This document shows positions 21,854 through 30,527 of a DNA stretch of 64,000 nt, in pieces. Each line of letters opens with the position of its first letter. Positions within the stretch are counted from its first letter, which is position 1. Below the pieces are notes generated by a model that had not been told where the DNA came from, searched no databases, and saw only the letters and a program-made list of their open reading frames with translations. The DNA is from a virus. The stretch lies in the IMG/VR virus record IMGVR_UViG_3300010157_000035, positions 1-64,000 of that record. One strand, given 5' to 3'. Made by a program: the position numbers and the translations under genes.

Positions 21854-22608
21854 ACAATTACGGTTTGTAAATATGGCATCAATACCGATCTGGTCCACCG
21901 TAACTGCCCGTATTCATTAGGATGAAAATTGTCGTCGGACAATAGATTGTATCTGACCGAAAAATGATAAGGATCCATGATATCAGTGATCATTGAATTG
22001 TATTTTTGCTGTGCTGATTCTGGCAAATATTTTCTAATTTCAAAAGAATTTGTACCGCCCACTGGATTTTTTGTGTCTATAAAGTTTAAAAATAAAAACC
22101 TATAATTCAATGATTTTAGATACTGGTAGGTTTTAACCATGTTAAGATAACTCTCTACAGCTCTAGATTCATTGTTTTTTGCCAAAGCAAACGTCTTTAA
22201 TTCTTCTTGAACACTGTGATTGTCAGCTGCCTTGTTGATAGCCGACATCACGCTTTGAGTATAATAAAATTGATATGAATGTTCGTTGATATAGTCCTTG
22301 GGCACTATATAATCATCTCTGTCGTGTCCAGACCACATTACTATTACCAGACTTGTGGCCGGATCTGGTTGATCTATTTCTAACCCCCAAATCAATGAAT
22401 TTGAAATATGACTGTTGCCAGCGCCCGGCAAAGAGCTGTCCAAAACTTGTTCAAATCCACCAAGGTCTCTTAGATAATACGGCCAAGTGTCTGCGACATT
22501 TTCAAGTTGATTGTAAGTGTAACTGCAACCACTTACAATCAATTTTTTAATTCCAAAATTATAAACTGTGCTGACTTGTTTTGGAATATTTCTTGTTTTG
22601 AATATCAT
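21850..22608 (-). CDS. SGNH/GDSL hydrolase-like protein
   Basis: 252 residues. The start at 22608 (ATGA overlap with the upstream SGNH gene) puts block I (VSGCSYT) near residue 22. GAGNSHISNS supplies the Gly/Asn blocks and DDNFHPNEYG the catalytic Asp-x-x-His. First of three SGNH genes in a row (21850-23956), each translationally coupled to the next. Confidence 0.7.
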   Translation of the reverse strand: MIFKTRNIPKQVSTVYNFGIKKLIVSGCSYTYNQLENVADTWPYYLRDLGGFEQVLDSSLPGAGNSHISNSLIWGLEIDQPDPATSLVIVMWSGHDRDDYIVPKDYINEHSYQFYYTQSVMSAINKAADNHSVQEELKTFALAKNNESRAVESYLNMVKTYQYLKSLNYRFLFLNFIDTKNPVGGTNSFEIRKYLPESAQQKYNSMITDIMDPYHFSVRYNLLSDDNFHPNEYGQLRWTRSVLMPYLQTVIV

Positions 22609-23309
22609 ACAAACTGATTGGACATTATGTATTTGAGCAGGTGTTTGAACCACCATGCATGTCCATCCCGTCCATAATGATATGAATCGGGCATGACTGT
22701 TTCGATTGCTGCAGCCTGTAATTGAGCATGATATGTGCTGGCTGGATCATAAGGTCCAATATAATTAACGCCCCAATCCTTTTGATCTTGGATGGATGAA
22801 AAATCACTATTACCGTTGAAGAAAATATGAGGAATATCTTGAGACACAAGTTCTTGATGAAACATCCAAATTTCATCGTGTGCGGTTTGTGTTTTTTGTC
22901 GCCAATCGAGCCCGACAACATAGTTGCGATACCGTTCAGCAGCTTCGGACGGAACTTGATCAATACCACTGCCGTTAACTTGATAATAAATGCCATCATA
23001 CAACCATTCTTCTCGTTCCCAGGTTGACCATTGAATAACAACTAACATATTTTGTAGGTTATTTTTTTGTTCTGCAAGCCAAGCACGGGTAGTTCTTAGT
23101 ATTCTAGCATTGCTACTGGCACTTTCTGCTTCGCATTGAAATCCAGCATTAAGCGCAAGACTTAATAGTTTACCCCAAGTGACTTGAAGATTTTCTGGAT
23201 GCGGTAGACGCCCTAGGTAATATAATTTGGGATCGTCTTCAGCAAATGCATGAGCATTTACCGCTTCGGCGCCAGCAGTATGACTGTCACCGTTGACATA
23301 CAAAATCAT
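22605..23309 (-). CDS. SGNH/GDSL hydrolase-like protein
   Basis: 234 residues beginning MILYVNGDSHTAG: the GDSH-type block I at the very N-terminus, ASSNARI in the Gly/Asn region, and DSYHYGRDGH near the C-terminus. The conserved STWEREEWLYDGIYY segment is shared with the next gene (TSFEREEWPWLYNN), so the two are recent paralogs. No signal peptide: cytoplasmic. Confidence 0.7.
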   Translation of the reverse strand: MILYVNGDSHTAGAEAVNAHAFAEDDPKLYYLGRLPHPENLQVTWGKLLSLALNAGFQCEAESASSNARILRTTRAWLAEQKNNLQNMLVVIQWSTWEREEWLYDGIYYQVNGSGIDQVPSEAAERYRNYVVGLDWRQKTQTAHDEIWMFHQELVSQDIPHIFFNGNSDFSSIQDQKDWGVNYIGPYDPASTYHAQLQAAAIETVMPDSYHYGRDGHAWWFKHLLKYIMSNQFV

Positions 23310-23956
23310 AGAACGAATTTTCGAGCATGGAGACTTAATTCAGTGCCCCAGGCTGCTTGAGCAGCAGAACCATAGTGAAATGGGTCACCGGCATTGGCTA
23401 AGATATTGTTTGATTCGAACCATTTGGCCATGCACCCGTTGGCATCGTAAGGTTTATAAAAACTCCCGTGCCAATCTTGATGATTAGCGATGGTGTCGAA
23501 GTTGTTATAGGTAGTCCAAAACAGGTGTGGTACGCCACGCTCACGCAATTTTAAATGCATGGCATGAATTCTGTCATGCCACAACTGTGTCATTTTACGA
23601 TAGTAGTCGCCGGTTAATGTTGTTTTCCATTGGTTGAATCGAGCCTTCATTGGTTCTGGCATACCAAAGTCTGGGCCACCACAAACGCTAATATTGTTAT
23701 ACAACCAAGGCCATTCTTCTCGTTCAAAACTGGTCCAGCCGATGAACAACATTGTGTTGGGTTCCCATCTTTCGTCAGCCAAGAAATAATCTATATGGTT
23801 TTCAATCCAATAGTTGCTGGCACCATTTTTAGCCCAGCAACTGAATGATTCAGCAAACTGCCGACTAAACACCACAATCATATTATCAAGGTCCACTGGT
23901 TGCTCTGACTCGGTGCAGGCCGGATATAAATTACTGTCGCCAATAGCTAGGATCAT
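23306..23956 (-). CDS. SGNH/GDSL hydrolase-like protein
   Basis: 216 residues, paralog of the 22605 protein (shared TSFEREEW block). Block I is AIGDSNL, ASNYWI gives the Asn block, and GDPFHYGS the catalytic Asp-x-x-His. ATG overlaps the upstream gene's stop. Confidence 0.7.
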   Translation of the reverse strand: MILAIGDSNLYPACTESEQPVDLDNMIVVFSRQFAESFSCWAKNGASNYWIENHIDYFLADERWEPNTMLFIGWTSFEREEWPWLYNNISVCGGPDFGMPEPMKARFNQWKTTLTGDYYRKMTQLWHDRIHAMHLKLRERGVPHLFWTTYNNFDTIANHQDWHGSFYKPYDANGCMAKWFESNNILANAGDPFHYGSAAQAAWGTELSLHARKFVL

Positions 23957-24345
23957 GACACTTCTGACCTTCCGTCACCAATGTTACGTGATTTAACTAC
24001 GCGATCACGTTCCGGGTCCATGGCTTTGTATTGCTCATATGTCTCCAACACAATATTGCGACATACCGCAGTGAACCAACGGTCCACAATGTCCGAATCG
24101 GTATCTTTGGGATTCATTCGATAACCGGCACGAACAAGATTGGCCACAAACTTGTCATTCCAATCAAGTTCAAAAGCACCATTTTGCATATTCTCAGGAT
24201 CAACTTCCATGCTGAGGATAGTTACATAAGGCTCGCCTTTTTCTGTGGCCAACTCTTTAGCAGTTTTTTCTGCCTTCTTGGGCTTAGCCTCAGGTTTGGG
24301 CGCAACCGCATCTGGCTTCTTTTTAAAGCGATCAAATAGTCCCAT
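23953..24345 (-). CDS. hypothetical phage protein (130 aa)
   Basis: A basic, Pro/Lys/Ala-rich linker (residues 1-35, MGLFDRFKKKPDAVAPKP...) precedes a globular part with a NGAFELDWNDKFV segment and a helix AVCRNIVLETYEQY. Similar proteins occur in T4-like cyanophages near glycan genes; no function known. Overlaps the SGNH gene by 4 bp. Confidence 0.6.
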   Translation of the reverse strand: MGLFDRFKKKPDAVAPKPEAKPKKAEKTAKELATEKGEPYVTILSMEVDPENMQNGAFELDWNDKFVANLVRAGYRMNPKDTDSDIVDRWFTAVCRNIVLETYEQYKAMDPERDRVVKSRNIGDGRSEVS

Positions 24346-24353
24346 TGGGTTCC

Positions 24354-25595
24354 TTATTGAGTTCTGGTATTGCCGTAGTGTAACACAGCAATGCCAGGCA
24401 TGTCAAATGGCAATTTGCGCCACGGATCGACTATGACACTGCCCGGTTGAATTTCACAATAGGGTTGTGTATCAGGGGTATTACCGGTATATTCGTATGT
24501 GATCTTACGATTGTGTGCCCATAAAAATACTGCTGGACCGTCAATGGTATCCAAGCAATGGGTGCGATCGTCGGCTAATGGATCAACGTAAACTACCGGT
24601 AATCCGGCTTCACGAATATAGAAACCTACCAGTGTTGAGTAACTGCCGATACAGTATTCAACATCGGGCTTGTAGGCCTTGCCATGAATTACAATTGGCA
24701 AACTGAGTCGTTGCGCTTGATCAACCAGGAACAAGGCCAAGTTTTTTGCCTGTATCTCTCTGGCATGCATCACTGTATCAAACAAGTCATACCCAATGTT
24801 GTATTCTTCCGCTAACCAACGTAAGGCAATGTTATCACGTGGATGGCAAGCACCAGCATCGCCCATACCTGCTGTCATGTATTTAGGACCCATTATTCGC
24901 ATAGTTGATCGTGCTAGAGCATTTGTAACCACGTCAACATTGATGTGACCAATCTTCATAGCAAAGTCTTGAATCATATTTACAAGCCCAACCTTGGCCG
25001 AGATAAATGTATTGTAGAAAATTTTAATAGCTTCGCATTCATCCCATGTGCCAATTTCATAACGTGGATTATTTTGCATGATTGTTTCATACAAGTCTCG
25101 CAGTTCACCAGCAACTCCGGTCAGATTGCCATCTTCGGTACCTAACATAATCATTTCAGGATTGACCATGTCCCACTTGACTGACCCCATGGCAATCAAA
25201 TAAGGATTGTAAACAAACTGATGTTTTTTATCTAATAACGGAACAAATTTGTTGCGAGTGGTTCCGGGTAATACTGTAGAAATTAACACTACTTTTTTAG
25301 GGCTAGTAGCGTATTGGTTTACCTTGGTAATAGCATCAATAACTGCATCGTGCCCAAAGTCTTTAGGAGTCATATGACTTGACGGAACTGACCCGTCATA
25401 GCCCTCAGCATGTGGAGTAGGAACAGCGATAAAGATCCATTCGCTTTCGTTGACTACTTCACTGATGTCACATACTTTTACTGTATTGCTAACACGTGGA
25501 TGAATGTCGTAACCACGAACTTCGTGTTTTTCAGCAAATACTTCAGCACAGTCTAATCCTAATTTCCCAATTCCTACAAATCCAATTTTTTTCAT
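24354..25595 (-). CDS. UDP-glucose/GDP-mannose dehydrogenase family protein
   Basis: 413 residues, three-domain nucleotide-sugar dehydrogenase: Rossmann GIGKLGLDCAE near the N-terminus, STVLPGTTR in the NAD domain, the central helical domain with NTFISAKVGLVNMIQ, GAGDAGACHPRDNIAL where the catalytic Cys (GACHPRD) sits, and the C-terminal UDP-binding domain (HGKAYKPDVEYCIGS). Family members oxidise the sugar C6 alcohol twice to give a uronic acid. Likely provides an activated sugar for the glycosyltransferases nearby. Confidence 0.82.
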   Translation of the reverse strand: MKKIGFVGIGKLGLDCAEVFAEKHEVRGYDIHPRVSNTVKVCDISEVVNESEWIFIAVPTPHAEGYDGSVPSSHMTPKDFGHDAVIDAITKVNQYATSPKKVVLISTVLPGTTRNKFVPLLDKKHQFVYNPYLIAMGSVKWDMVNPEMIMLGTEDGNLTGVAGELRDLYETIMQNNPRYEIGTWDECEAIKIFYNTFISAKVGLVNMIQDFAMKIGHINVDVVTNALARSTMRIMGPKYMTAGMGDAGACHPRDNIALRWLAEEYNIGYDLFDTVMHAREIQAKNLALFLVDQAQRLSLPIVIHGKAYKPDVEYCIGSYSTLVGFYIREAGLPVVYVDPLADDRTHCLDTIDGPAVFLWAHNRKITYEYTGNTPDTQPYCEIQPGSVIVDPWRKLPFDMPGIAVLHYGNTRTQ

Positions 25596-25648
25596 GTAAG
25601 TCCTTAAAGATAAATGATATAATAATTTATCCGTGTTTTGAACAGTGA

Positions 25649-26404
25649 TTAAGATTTCTTGAACACAGGAATAGGATTCATTTTGTGTAAACTACGAGCT
25701 TGTATAGCACGGAATTTTTCTAGATTAGCCACAAGTTCTGGCTCTGTGGATTGAATTTCTCCAAGATCCATACGCATAGCAACCTCAAGATCAGCATAGC
25801 TCATGCCCAGTTGATCTTCGTCAGTGCGTCCATCATCCCATAAGCCATCTGTGGGCGCCGCGTTGATAATATCATCTAGCACTCCTAGCTCACGTCCCAT
25901 TTGCCATACTTCTGTTTTGTAACAGTCAGCAATAGGACTAATATCCACGCCACCGTCACCATACTTGGTATAAAATCCTACACCAAAATCTTCAACTTTG
26001 TTGCCGGTGCCTACCACAAGTCCACTTACGCTTTGAGCAATTTGATACAAGGTAACCATACGTAGTCGACTGCGGCTGTTGGCCAATCCTAACAAGTTTG
26101 GATAAGTGGCTAACCGACTTTCAAACTCATCAAAGGTACTAGTTAAATCAATAATGTCGTGGCGCACATTATCAAAGTTCTGTGTCAACCAAACACCTTG
26201 TTGCAGACTGAGATCGTGTAAGTCGGGACGTTGACGTATAGGCATAGTTACTGCCACTGTGTGTAATCCAGTTCTAGCGCAGAGTGCGCTGACTACAGCA
26301 CTATCAATACCACCACTGATACCTACAACTAAGGATTTCATGCCGGCCTGTTCAGCATAGTCTCGAATCCAATCAGTAATACGATCTTGTAATGTTATAG
26401 GCAT
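25649..26404 (-). CDS. nadE: NAD synthetase, ammonia-dependent
   Basis: About 251 residues, stand-alone synthetase without a glutaminase domain. The PP-loop is GISGGIDSAVVSALC; GTGNKVEDFGVGF and YTKYGDGGVDISPIADCYKTEVW-like C-terminal motif are NadE signatures. It adenylates deamido-NAD and adds ammonia to make NAD. Start at 26404 (TGATG overlap with QueE). A phage NadE could sustain NAD for replication ligase or counter NAD-depleting defences (inference). Confidence 0.85.
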   Translation of the reverse strand: MPITLQDRITDWIRDYAEQAGMKSLVVGISGGIDSAVVSALCARTGLHTVAVTMPIRQRPDLHDLSLQQGVWLTQNFDNVRHDIIDLTSTFDEFESRLATYPNLLGLANSRSRLRMVTLYQIAQSVSGLVVGTGNKVEDFGVGFYTKYGDGGVDISPIADCYKTEVWQMGRELGVLDDIINAAPTDGLWDDGRTDEDQLGMSYADLEVAMRMDLGEIQSTEPELVANLEKFRAIQARSLHKMNPIPVFKKS

Positions 26405-27261
26405 CAGGTCCCCCATTCATTCTTAAAGAGTGGAACTTGTAGCCTGTCACTGTAACGAAGTCCGTGTTTCATTGCCAATAATGCTACATTACGATTGTTC
26501 ATAGCGTATACCGTTTCAACACCACCCACTGGCATTAGATAAACGTGTCCGGTAAAACCCGCCTTACGATATGCGGCGATAGCACACTCAGCATCTGCAA
26601 AGTCTTGTTCAGTGGCAATAACAAATTTTAAATATGCTGTGCCATATTCTTCATAGTCACAAACTACCTTGGGCAAGATGGCTTCTTCCCACTTTTCTCC
26701 ACTGCATGGCAGTTTGGCACTGACACTAAATGTAATCTCTCGCCAAAAGTCTCGGTCATGATGGTGTGCCCAGGTATGCAAATACGAAGCAAACTCTTTG
26801 GATATCTCTTGAGTGCCATTGGTTTCAAACGTAATTTCTTTAAGCCCTTGCATCTTGGGATGATCTAACAAATCTGGGTAAGCACGTTGCCAACCTAACA
26901 ACGGCTCACCACCTGTAATGACCAGGTGTTCATCACGCCATTCACCGTGTGGAAGTATTTCCATAATACGTTCTACAATGGCATCAGTTGTAAGCATTGG
27001 ACTTAGGTCTTTAAAACTAGGGTGCCAACTGGCATAACTGTCGCAACCCGTGCTTACTAATGGTAGTTCTTCATATCGATTATATAGATGTGCTACTTCA
27101 GCAAGCTCTTCGGCTTCTGCGCTCAACTCACCACGTGGCATGCCAAAGCCAGCGCATTTGAAGTTGCATCCAAACACACGCAAGAATACCGACGGCACAC
27201 CCATATAGCGTCCTTCGCCTTGCACTGAATAGAATAATTCTGCTATTTTTAATTTACTCAT
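26404..27261 (-). CDS. queE: 7-carboxy-7-deazaguanine synthase (QueE), insertion variant
   Basis: 285 residues, radical SAM. The N-terminus IAELFYSVQGEGRYMG is the QueE signature, and VITGGEPLL matches the SAM-binding GGE motif. The cluster cysteines are unusual: C32 and C36 are in GCNFKC, but position +7 is not Cys; the third Cys may be C73 in TGCDSYASWHPS after a roughly 36-residue insertion. QueE converts carboxy-tetrahydropterin to CDG on the way to 7-deazaguanine bases. Fused in operon with NadE; overlaps the upstream short gene. Confidence 0.82.
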   Translation of the reverse strand: MSKLKIAELFYSVQGEGRYMGVPSVFLRVFGCNFKCAGFGMPRGELSAEAEELAEVAHLYNRYEELPLVSTGCDSYASWHPSFKDLSPMLTTDAIVERIMEILPHGEWRDEHLVITGGEPLLGWQRAYPDLLDHPKMQGLKEITFETNGTQEISKEFASYLHTWAHHHDRDFWREITFSVSAKLPCSGEKWEEAILPKVVCDYEEYGTAYLKFVIATEQDFADAECAIAAYRKAGFTGHVYLMPVGGVETVYAMNNRNVALLAMKHGLRYSDRLQVPLFKNEWGT

Positions 27262-27454
27262 TGTTAACCTTTAATGGAATGCCTCTGAACATGTATTGCA
27301 CACTATTGTCTCTTAGGAATGATTTATCAAAACTACTAAAGTGTTGATTAAATTCTTCAGGGGTTAGTTCAAAATGATCAATAGGCTCTTTGCTGTCAGC
27401 AATGGCTTTTTTCATTTCTTCTAACAAATCAGGTTTTCTATAATGTATTTTCAT
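27254..27454 (-). CDS. hypothetical protein (66 aa), leaderless
   Basis: A short soluble protein, MKIHYRKPDLLEEMKKAI..., with an acidic middle and a YMFRGIPLKV end. Its promoter -10 box ends 6 nt before the ATG, so the mRNA would be leaderless; the same transcript runs into queE and nadE. Confidence 0.6.
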   Translation of the reverse strand: MKIHYRKPDLLEEMKKAIADSKEPIDHFELTPEEFNQHFSSFDKSFLRDNSVQYMFRGIPLKVNNE

Positions 27455-27460
27455 GTTGCT

Positions 27461-27489
27461 ATTTTAACATTTATAATCACAAGTGTCAA
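27461..27489 (-). promoter_or_regulatory. sigma-70-type promoter of the queE-nadE operon, leaderless
   Basis: TTGACA (27484-27489), 17 bp, TAAAAT (27461-27466); 6 nt to the ATG at 27454. The -35 box overlaps the end of the upstream glycosyltransferase gene. Confidence 0.72.
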
Positions 27490-28253
27490 GGCAAATGAGA
27501 GATATCTAAGGTTTTTGTTGGTCTAGGCCTTACCGGAACGTCGGGTATACCTAACTGATCATTAATGGCTTTCATTAAATGTAACTTTGAAGGAGCATGT
27601 CTACTACCGTGCCAGTGAACAATTTTGGCATCGTTTAGGGTACAACCGTTCCATGTGTCGGTAAATTGTTGAGCTTCTTCGTTACCAAGCAACCAAGGCC
27701 CTTGATAGGCCATTGTGGGATCAATCACTTGCTCTGTAGTTAGTCCTTGTCCCCAGACCATGTGGTTATACAATTTCTGATCACCATTCCATTCAGTGCA
27801 GTTGCTTAATTTACCAAGAGCCGCTTCGAACATGGCACGATCCATTTCGGCTGGGTAATAACGTATATCGGCGTTTAGAAAATGCGGCAGTTCGTCTAAG
27901 GTTTTAGGATCGGTGTAGTTGAACATTAGAAAGTGTTGGTATCGACCAAACACTTCGACTGGCTTTAATACCTGCACATCACTGCCACAGTAGTAAATGT
28001 TACAAGGTTCTGTGCTCCAAATATCCCATATGGCACGAAACTGTTGACGAAACACATGATTGACATCTGTGGCTGTTGATTCTAGTCGGATCAATTCCCA
28101 ATCGCCTTGTAGGTTATGAAAGAAGCTGGCTTCACTTAGCACGGCCATTTTTTCATAGTATGAATACAAGTCACCTTCGTCGGCTCGATCACGTCCAGGC
28201 CACCATTTGGTGCTGCCAATGCGATGTAGACCTTTGATTAGATAATTTTTCAC
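27486..28253 (-). CDS. GT-A-like glycosyltransferase (paralog of 11423 gene)
   Basis: 255 residues, aligning with the 11423 protein: MKNYLIKGLHRIG, WELIRLES, CNIYYCGSDVQVL (the GSDV replaces a canonical DxD), and IVHWHGSRHAPSKL near the end. Follows the C-methyltransferase gene with a 4-bp overlap. Confidence 0.6.
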   Translation of the reverse strand: MKNYLIKGLHRIGSTKWWPGRDRADEGDLYSYYEKMAVLSEASFFHNLQGDWELIRLESTATDVNHVFRQQFRAIWDIWSTEPCNIYYCGSDVQVLKPVEVFGRYQHFLMFNYTDPKTLDELPHFLNADIRYYPAEMDRAMFEAALGKLSNCTEWNGDQKLYNHMVWGQGLTTEQVIDPTMAYQGPWLLGNEEAQQFTDTWNGCTLNDAKIVHWHGSRHAPSKLHLMKAINDQLGIPDVPVRPRPTKTLDISHLP

Positions 28254-29482
28254 TGTGTAACTTCCACTTCTGGAAAATATCTAAGGAAGCGGTCATTGGA
28301 ATTGGTTCTAGCAGTTTGAATCTTTGATTTAATTTCCTTAAAGAAATTCCAGGCCAATGGTACAAACAGGATTCGGCAATTGGCATCAAGTTCGGCAAGT
28401 CGATCTACTCCGACAATGGCACAACCGGTACCGGGGGTAAACTTGCCTTGCTTGAGTGGATTGTCATCAATGATAAAATCTAACCGGATATCACCAAAGT
28501 TTAATAGTGTATTGCCTTTGGCCGCAGCTCCATATCCAACTAGGGTATATCCATCACGACGATATTCGCCGATGGTCTCAATCAACTGGTTCATGTTGCT
28601 CTTGACAGTAGATTCCCAACGAGTATATGTATCCTTGTTCAACAAGCCATATGCAGCTTCAAGATCAATAGCATTCTTTACACGATTTTTATTGACAGAG
28701 GCTTTGCTTAAAATAAAAATATAACTGTTGCCGTGTATAGGAGTTTTAATTGTGTCAACCAAATGTAAACCAGCACGTTCGGCCAGGCGGCTCATTGAGT
28801 TAACATTAAAAAAGTTAACGTGCTCGTGATAGATGGTATCAAACTCATTGTTCAACACCATGTCGGCCTGACTGGTCTGTATAAACAACACAGTATTGTC
28901 GGTCATTAGTTCAGCACATGATGTTATAAATTCGTAAGGATCTGGATTATGGGCACAGACATTTTGTGCTATGATAATGTCGTAGTTGACTTGTTTTAAT
29001 TTTTCAACAGCGGCTGGCCCAAAGAAATCACAAATCACTGAATGGCTAGCACTGCTACGGAGAAAAAGATTTTCAGCAGGATCGATTCCGTATGTGTTGA
29101 TTGGTTGTAACTGTTGACTTCTTGCTGTTTTAAAATAATTAAGTTGAGTTCCGTCGTTGCATCCAATGTCTAATACATTGCTAACTCCGATGCACGACTC
29201 TAAACAAAAATCAGCAAACCATTTACAATAGTCCTGTATGGTTTGATTGGTGCCAGTGGCATACAGATAATTCTTGTAAATGATCGCAGGATCTACTGTG
29301 TGGCTTAGTTGTAGGTGAAAACAATCATGGCAAAGACTTACAGCCAATGGATAACGGTCTTCTGTTGCATTGGCTGAATCTCTGTAACTGTTAGCCAGGG
29401 GCTGTTGTCCAAGATCTAATGCAGTATGAATATCCGCTGACCCACAGGCCAAACAATGTGTATTTTCTACGACGTGATTCAT
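28250..29482 (-). CDS. sugar C-methyltransferase-like protein
   Basis: 410 residues. The N-terminal Zn-binding module is CLACGSADIH...CHDCF; the middle holds SAM motif I (VLDIGCNDGTQL, about residue 100) followed by a Rossmann methyltransferase; the C-terminal third (LVGYGAAAKGNTLLN) is the C-methyltransferase C-terminal domain. This three-part layout is that of NDP-hexose C-methyltransferases such as TylCIII. It overlaps a dehydratase-like SDR gene on its 5' side, consistent with making a branched deoxysugar. Confidence 0.8.
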   Translation of the reverse strand: MNHVVENTHCLACGSADIHTALDLGQQPLANSYRDSANATEDRYPLAVSLCHDCFHLQLSHTVDPAIIYKNYLYATGTNQTIQDYCKWFADFCLESCIGVSNVLDIGCNDGTQLNYFKTARSQQLQPINTYGIDPAENLFLRSSASHSVICDFFGPAAVEKLKQVNYDIIIAQNVCAHNPDPYEFITSCAELMTDNTVLFIQTSQADMVLNNEFDTIYHEHVNFFNVNSMSRLAERAGLHLVDTIKTPIHGNSYIFILSKASVNKNRVKNAIDLEAAYGLLNKDTYTRWESTVKSNMNQLIETIGEYRRDGYTLVGYGAAAKGNTLLNFGDIRLDFIIDDNPLKQGKFTPGTGCAIVGVDRLAELDANCRILFVPLAWNFFKEIKSKIQTARTNSNDRFLRYFPEVEVTQ

Positions 29483-30519
29483 AATTTTAACCAGCGATCA
29501 TTCTTTAAGGTCCAGGTAACCATTTGCTCAATTCTAGTATCAAAACTATACTTGGGCTCCCAACCCAGCTGTTTCATATATTCACCACTGAGAGCATAAC
29601 GGAAGTCATGCCCAGGACGTTGTGTATCAACTCCGACCATGGTGTATTTTAATTCCTTGCCGAGTATGTCAGCAATTTTTTGTGCCACATCAAAGTTTGA
29701 GACTTCTTGTTGACCTACAATGTTGAACTTGGGACAGGTAGCACCTCCAAAGTCGTCGGCTAGTGGAAAGCCTTGGTGCGGCAACGCCATAATAAACATA
29801 GTGGCATCGGCAACATCTGCGGCATGGACCCAGTGACGTAGTCCACTCCGGGTGCCGGTTTCTTCATCGCAGTGGATAGAAACTGGCTCACCTGCTAGAA
29901 TCTTGCGCATGGCAATGCCGATGAACTTTTCTGGCAGTTGACGTTCGCCAAACACATTCATTGTATGTGTGCAGTAGATGGGCATGCCAAACGTGTTTTC
30001 GTATGCTACACATAACTCTTCTGCGCCAGCTTTAGTGGCACTATATGGACTGCGACTGTTGTAACGATCCCACTCCTTATATTCTACACCGTCGGGTGCT
30101 GACCCAAACACTTCGTCGGTGCCAAAGTTAATAAATTTTTCCAAGTCGGGCAAATAACGTCGAGCATAATCCAGCAAGTTACAAGTACCAACCACATTGT
30201 CTTGCACAAACAACATGGGATTTTCAATTGAACGAGTAACATGGCTACCTGCAGCCATATGGATAATAAGATCTACCGGTCCGATTTGTGCAGCCAATTG
30301 CGGATTAATCTCTGCACGTAGGTCATGATAAATTACTCGTAACCGACTCATTGCATCGGTTCCAAACTCTTGACTTAGTTCATGTAAACGATTTAAATTT
30401 CCTGAAAAGTCTAAACGATCCATGCTGATGATGTTATATTCGTCGTGTTTGAGCAATCGACGAATCATATGATGACCAATAAATCCAGCGCCTCCGGTTA
30501 CCAGTATAGTTTTTTTCAT
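29479..30519 (-). CDS. NDP-sugar SDR (dTDP-glucose 4,6-dehydratase-like)
   Basis: 346 residues from the ATG at 30519. Rossmann GGAGFIGHH at the N-terminus, catalytic YSATKAGAE (Tyr-x-x-x-Lys), FGTDEVFGSAPDG, and RHWVHAADVADA in the middle. These features fit RmlB-type extended SDRs that make 4-keto-6-deoxy sugars. Works upstream of the C-methyltransferase. Confidence 0.78.
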   Translation of the reverse strand: MKKTILVTGGAGFIGHHMIRRLLKHDEYNIISMDRLDFSGNLNRLHELSQEFGTDAMSRLRVIYHDLRAEINPQLAAQIGPVDLIIHMAAGSHVTRSIENPMLFVQDNVVGTCNLLDYARRYLPDLEKFINFGTDEVFGSAPDGVEYKEWDRYNSRSPYSATKAGAEELCVAYENTFGMPIYCTHTMNVFGERQLPEKFIGIAMRKILAGEPVSIHCDEETGTRSGLRHWVHAADVADATMFIMALPHQGFPLADDFGGATCPKFNIVGQQEVSNFDVAQKIADILGKELKYTMVGVDTQRPGHDFRYALSGEYMKQLGWEPKYSFDTRIEQMVTWTLKNDRWLKL

Positions 30520-30527
30520 AATGTTGA

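Noticed and set aside
22625-23041. Minus-strand ORF of 138 codons
   Set aside because: Out-of-frame shadow of the SGNH gene at 22605-23309, with biased, low-information sequence.
25649-26404. QueC (preQ0 synthase) as identity of the PP-loop gene next to queE
   Set aside because: The GTGNK and YGDGG-D-PI motifs are those of NAD synthetase, and the QueC Cys cluster at the C-terminus is missing.
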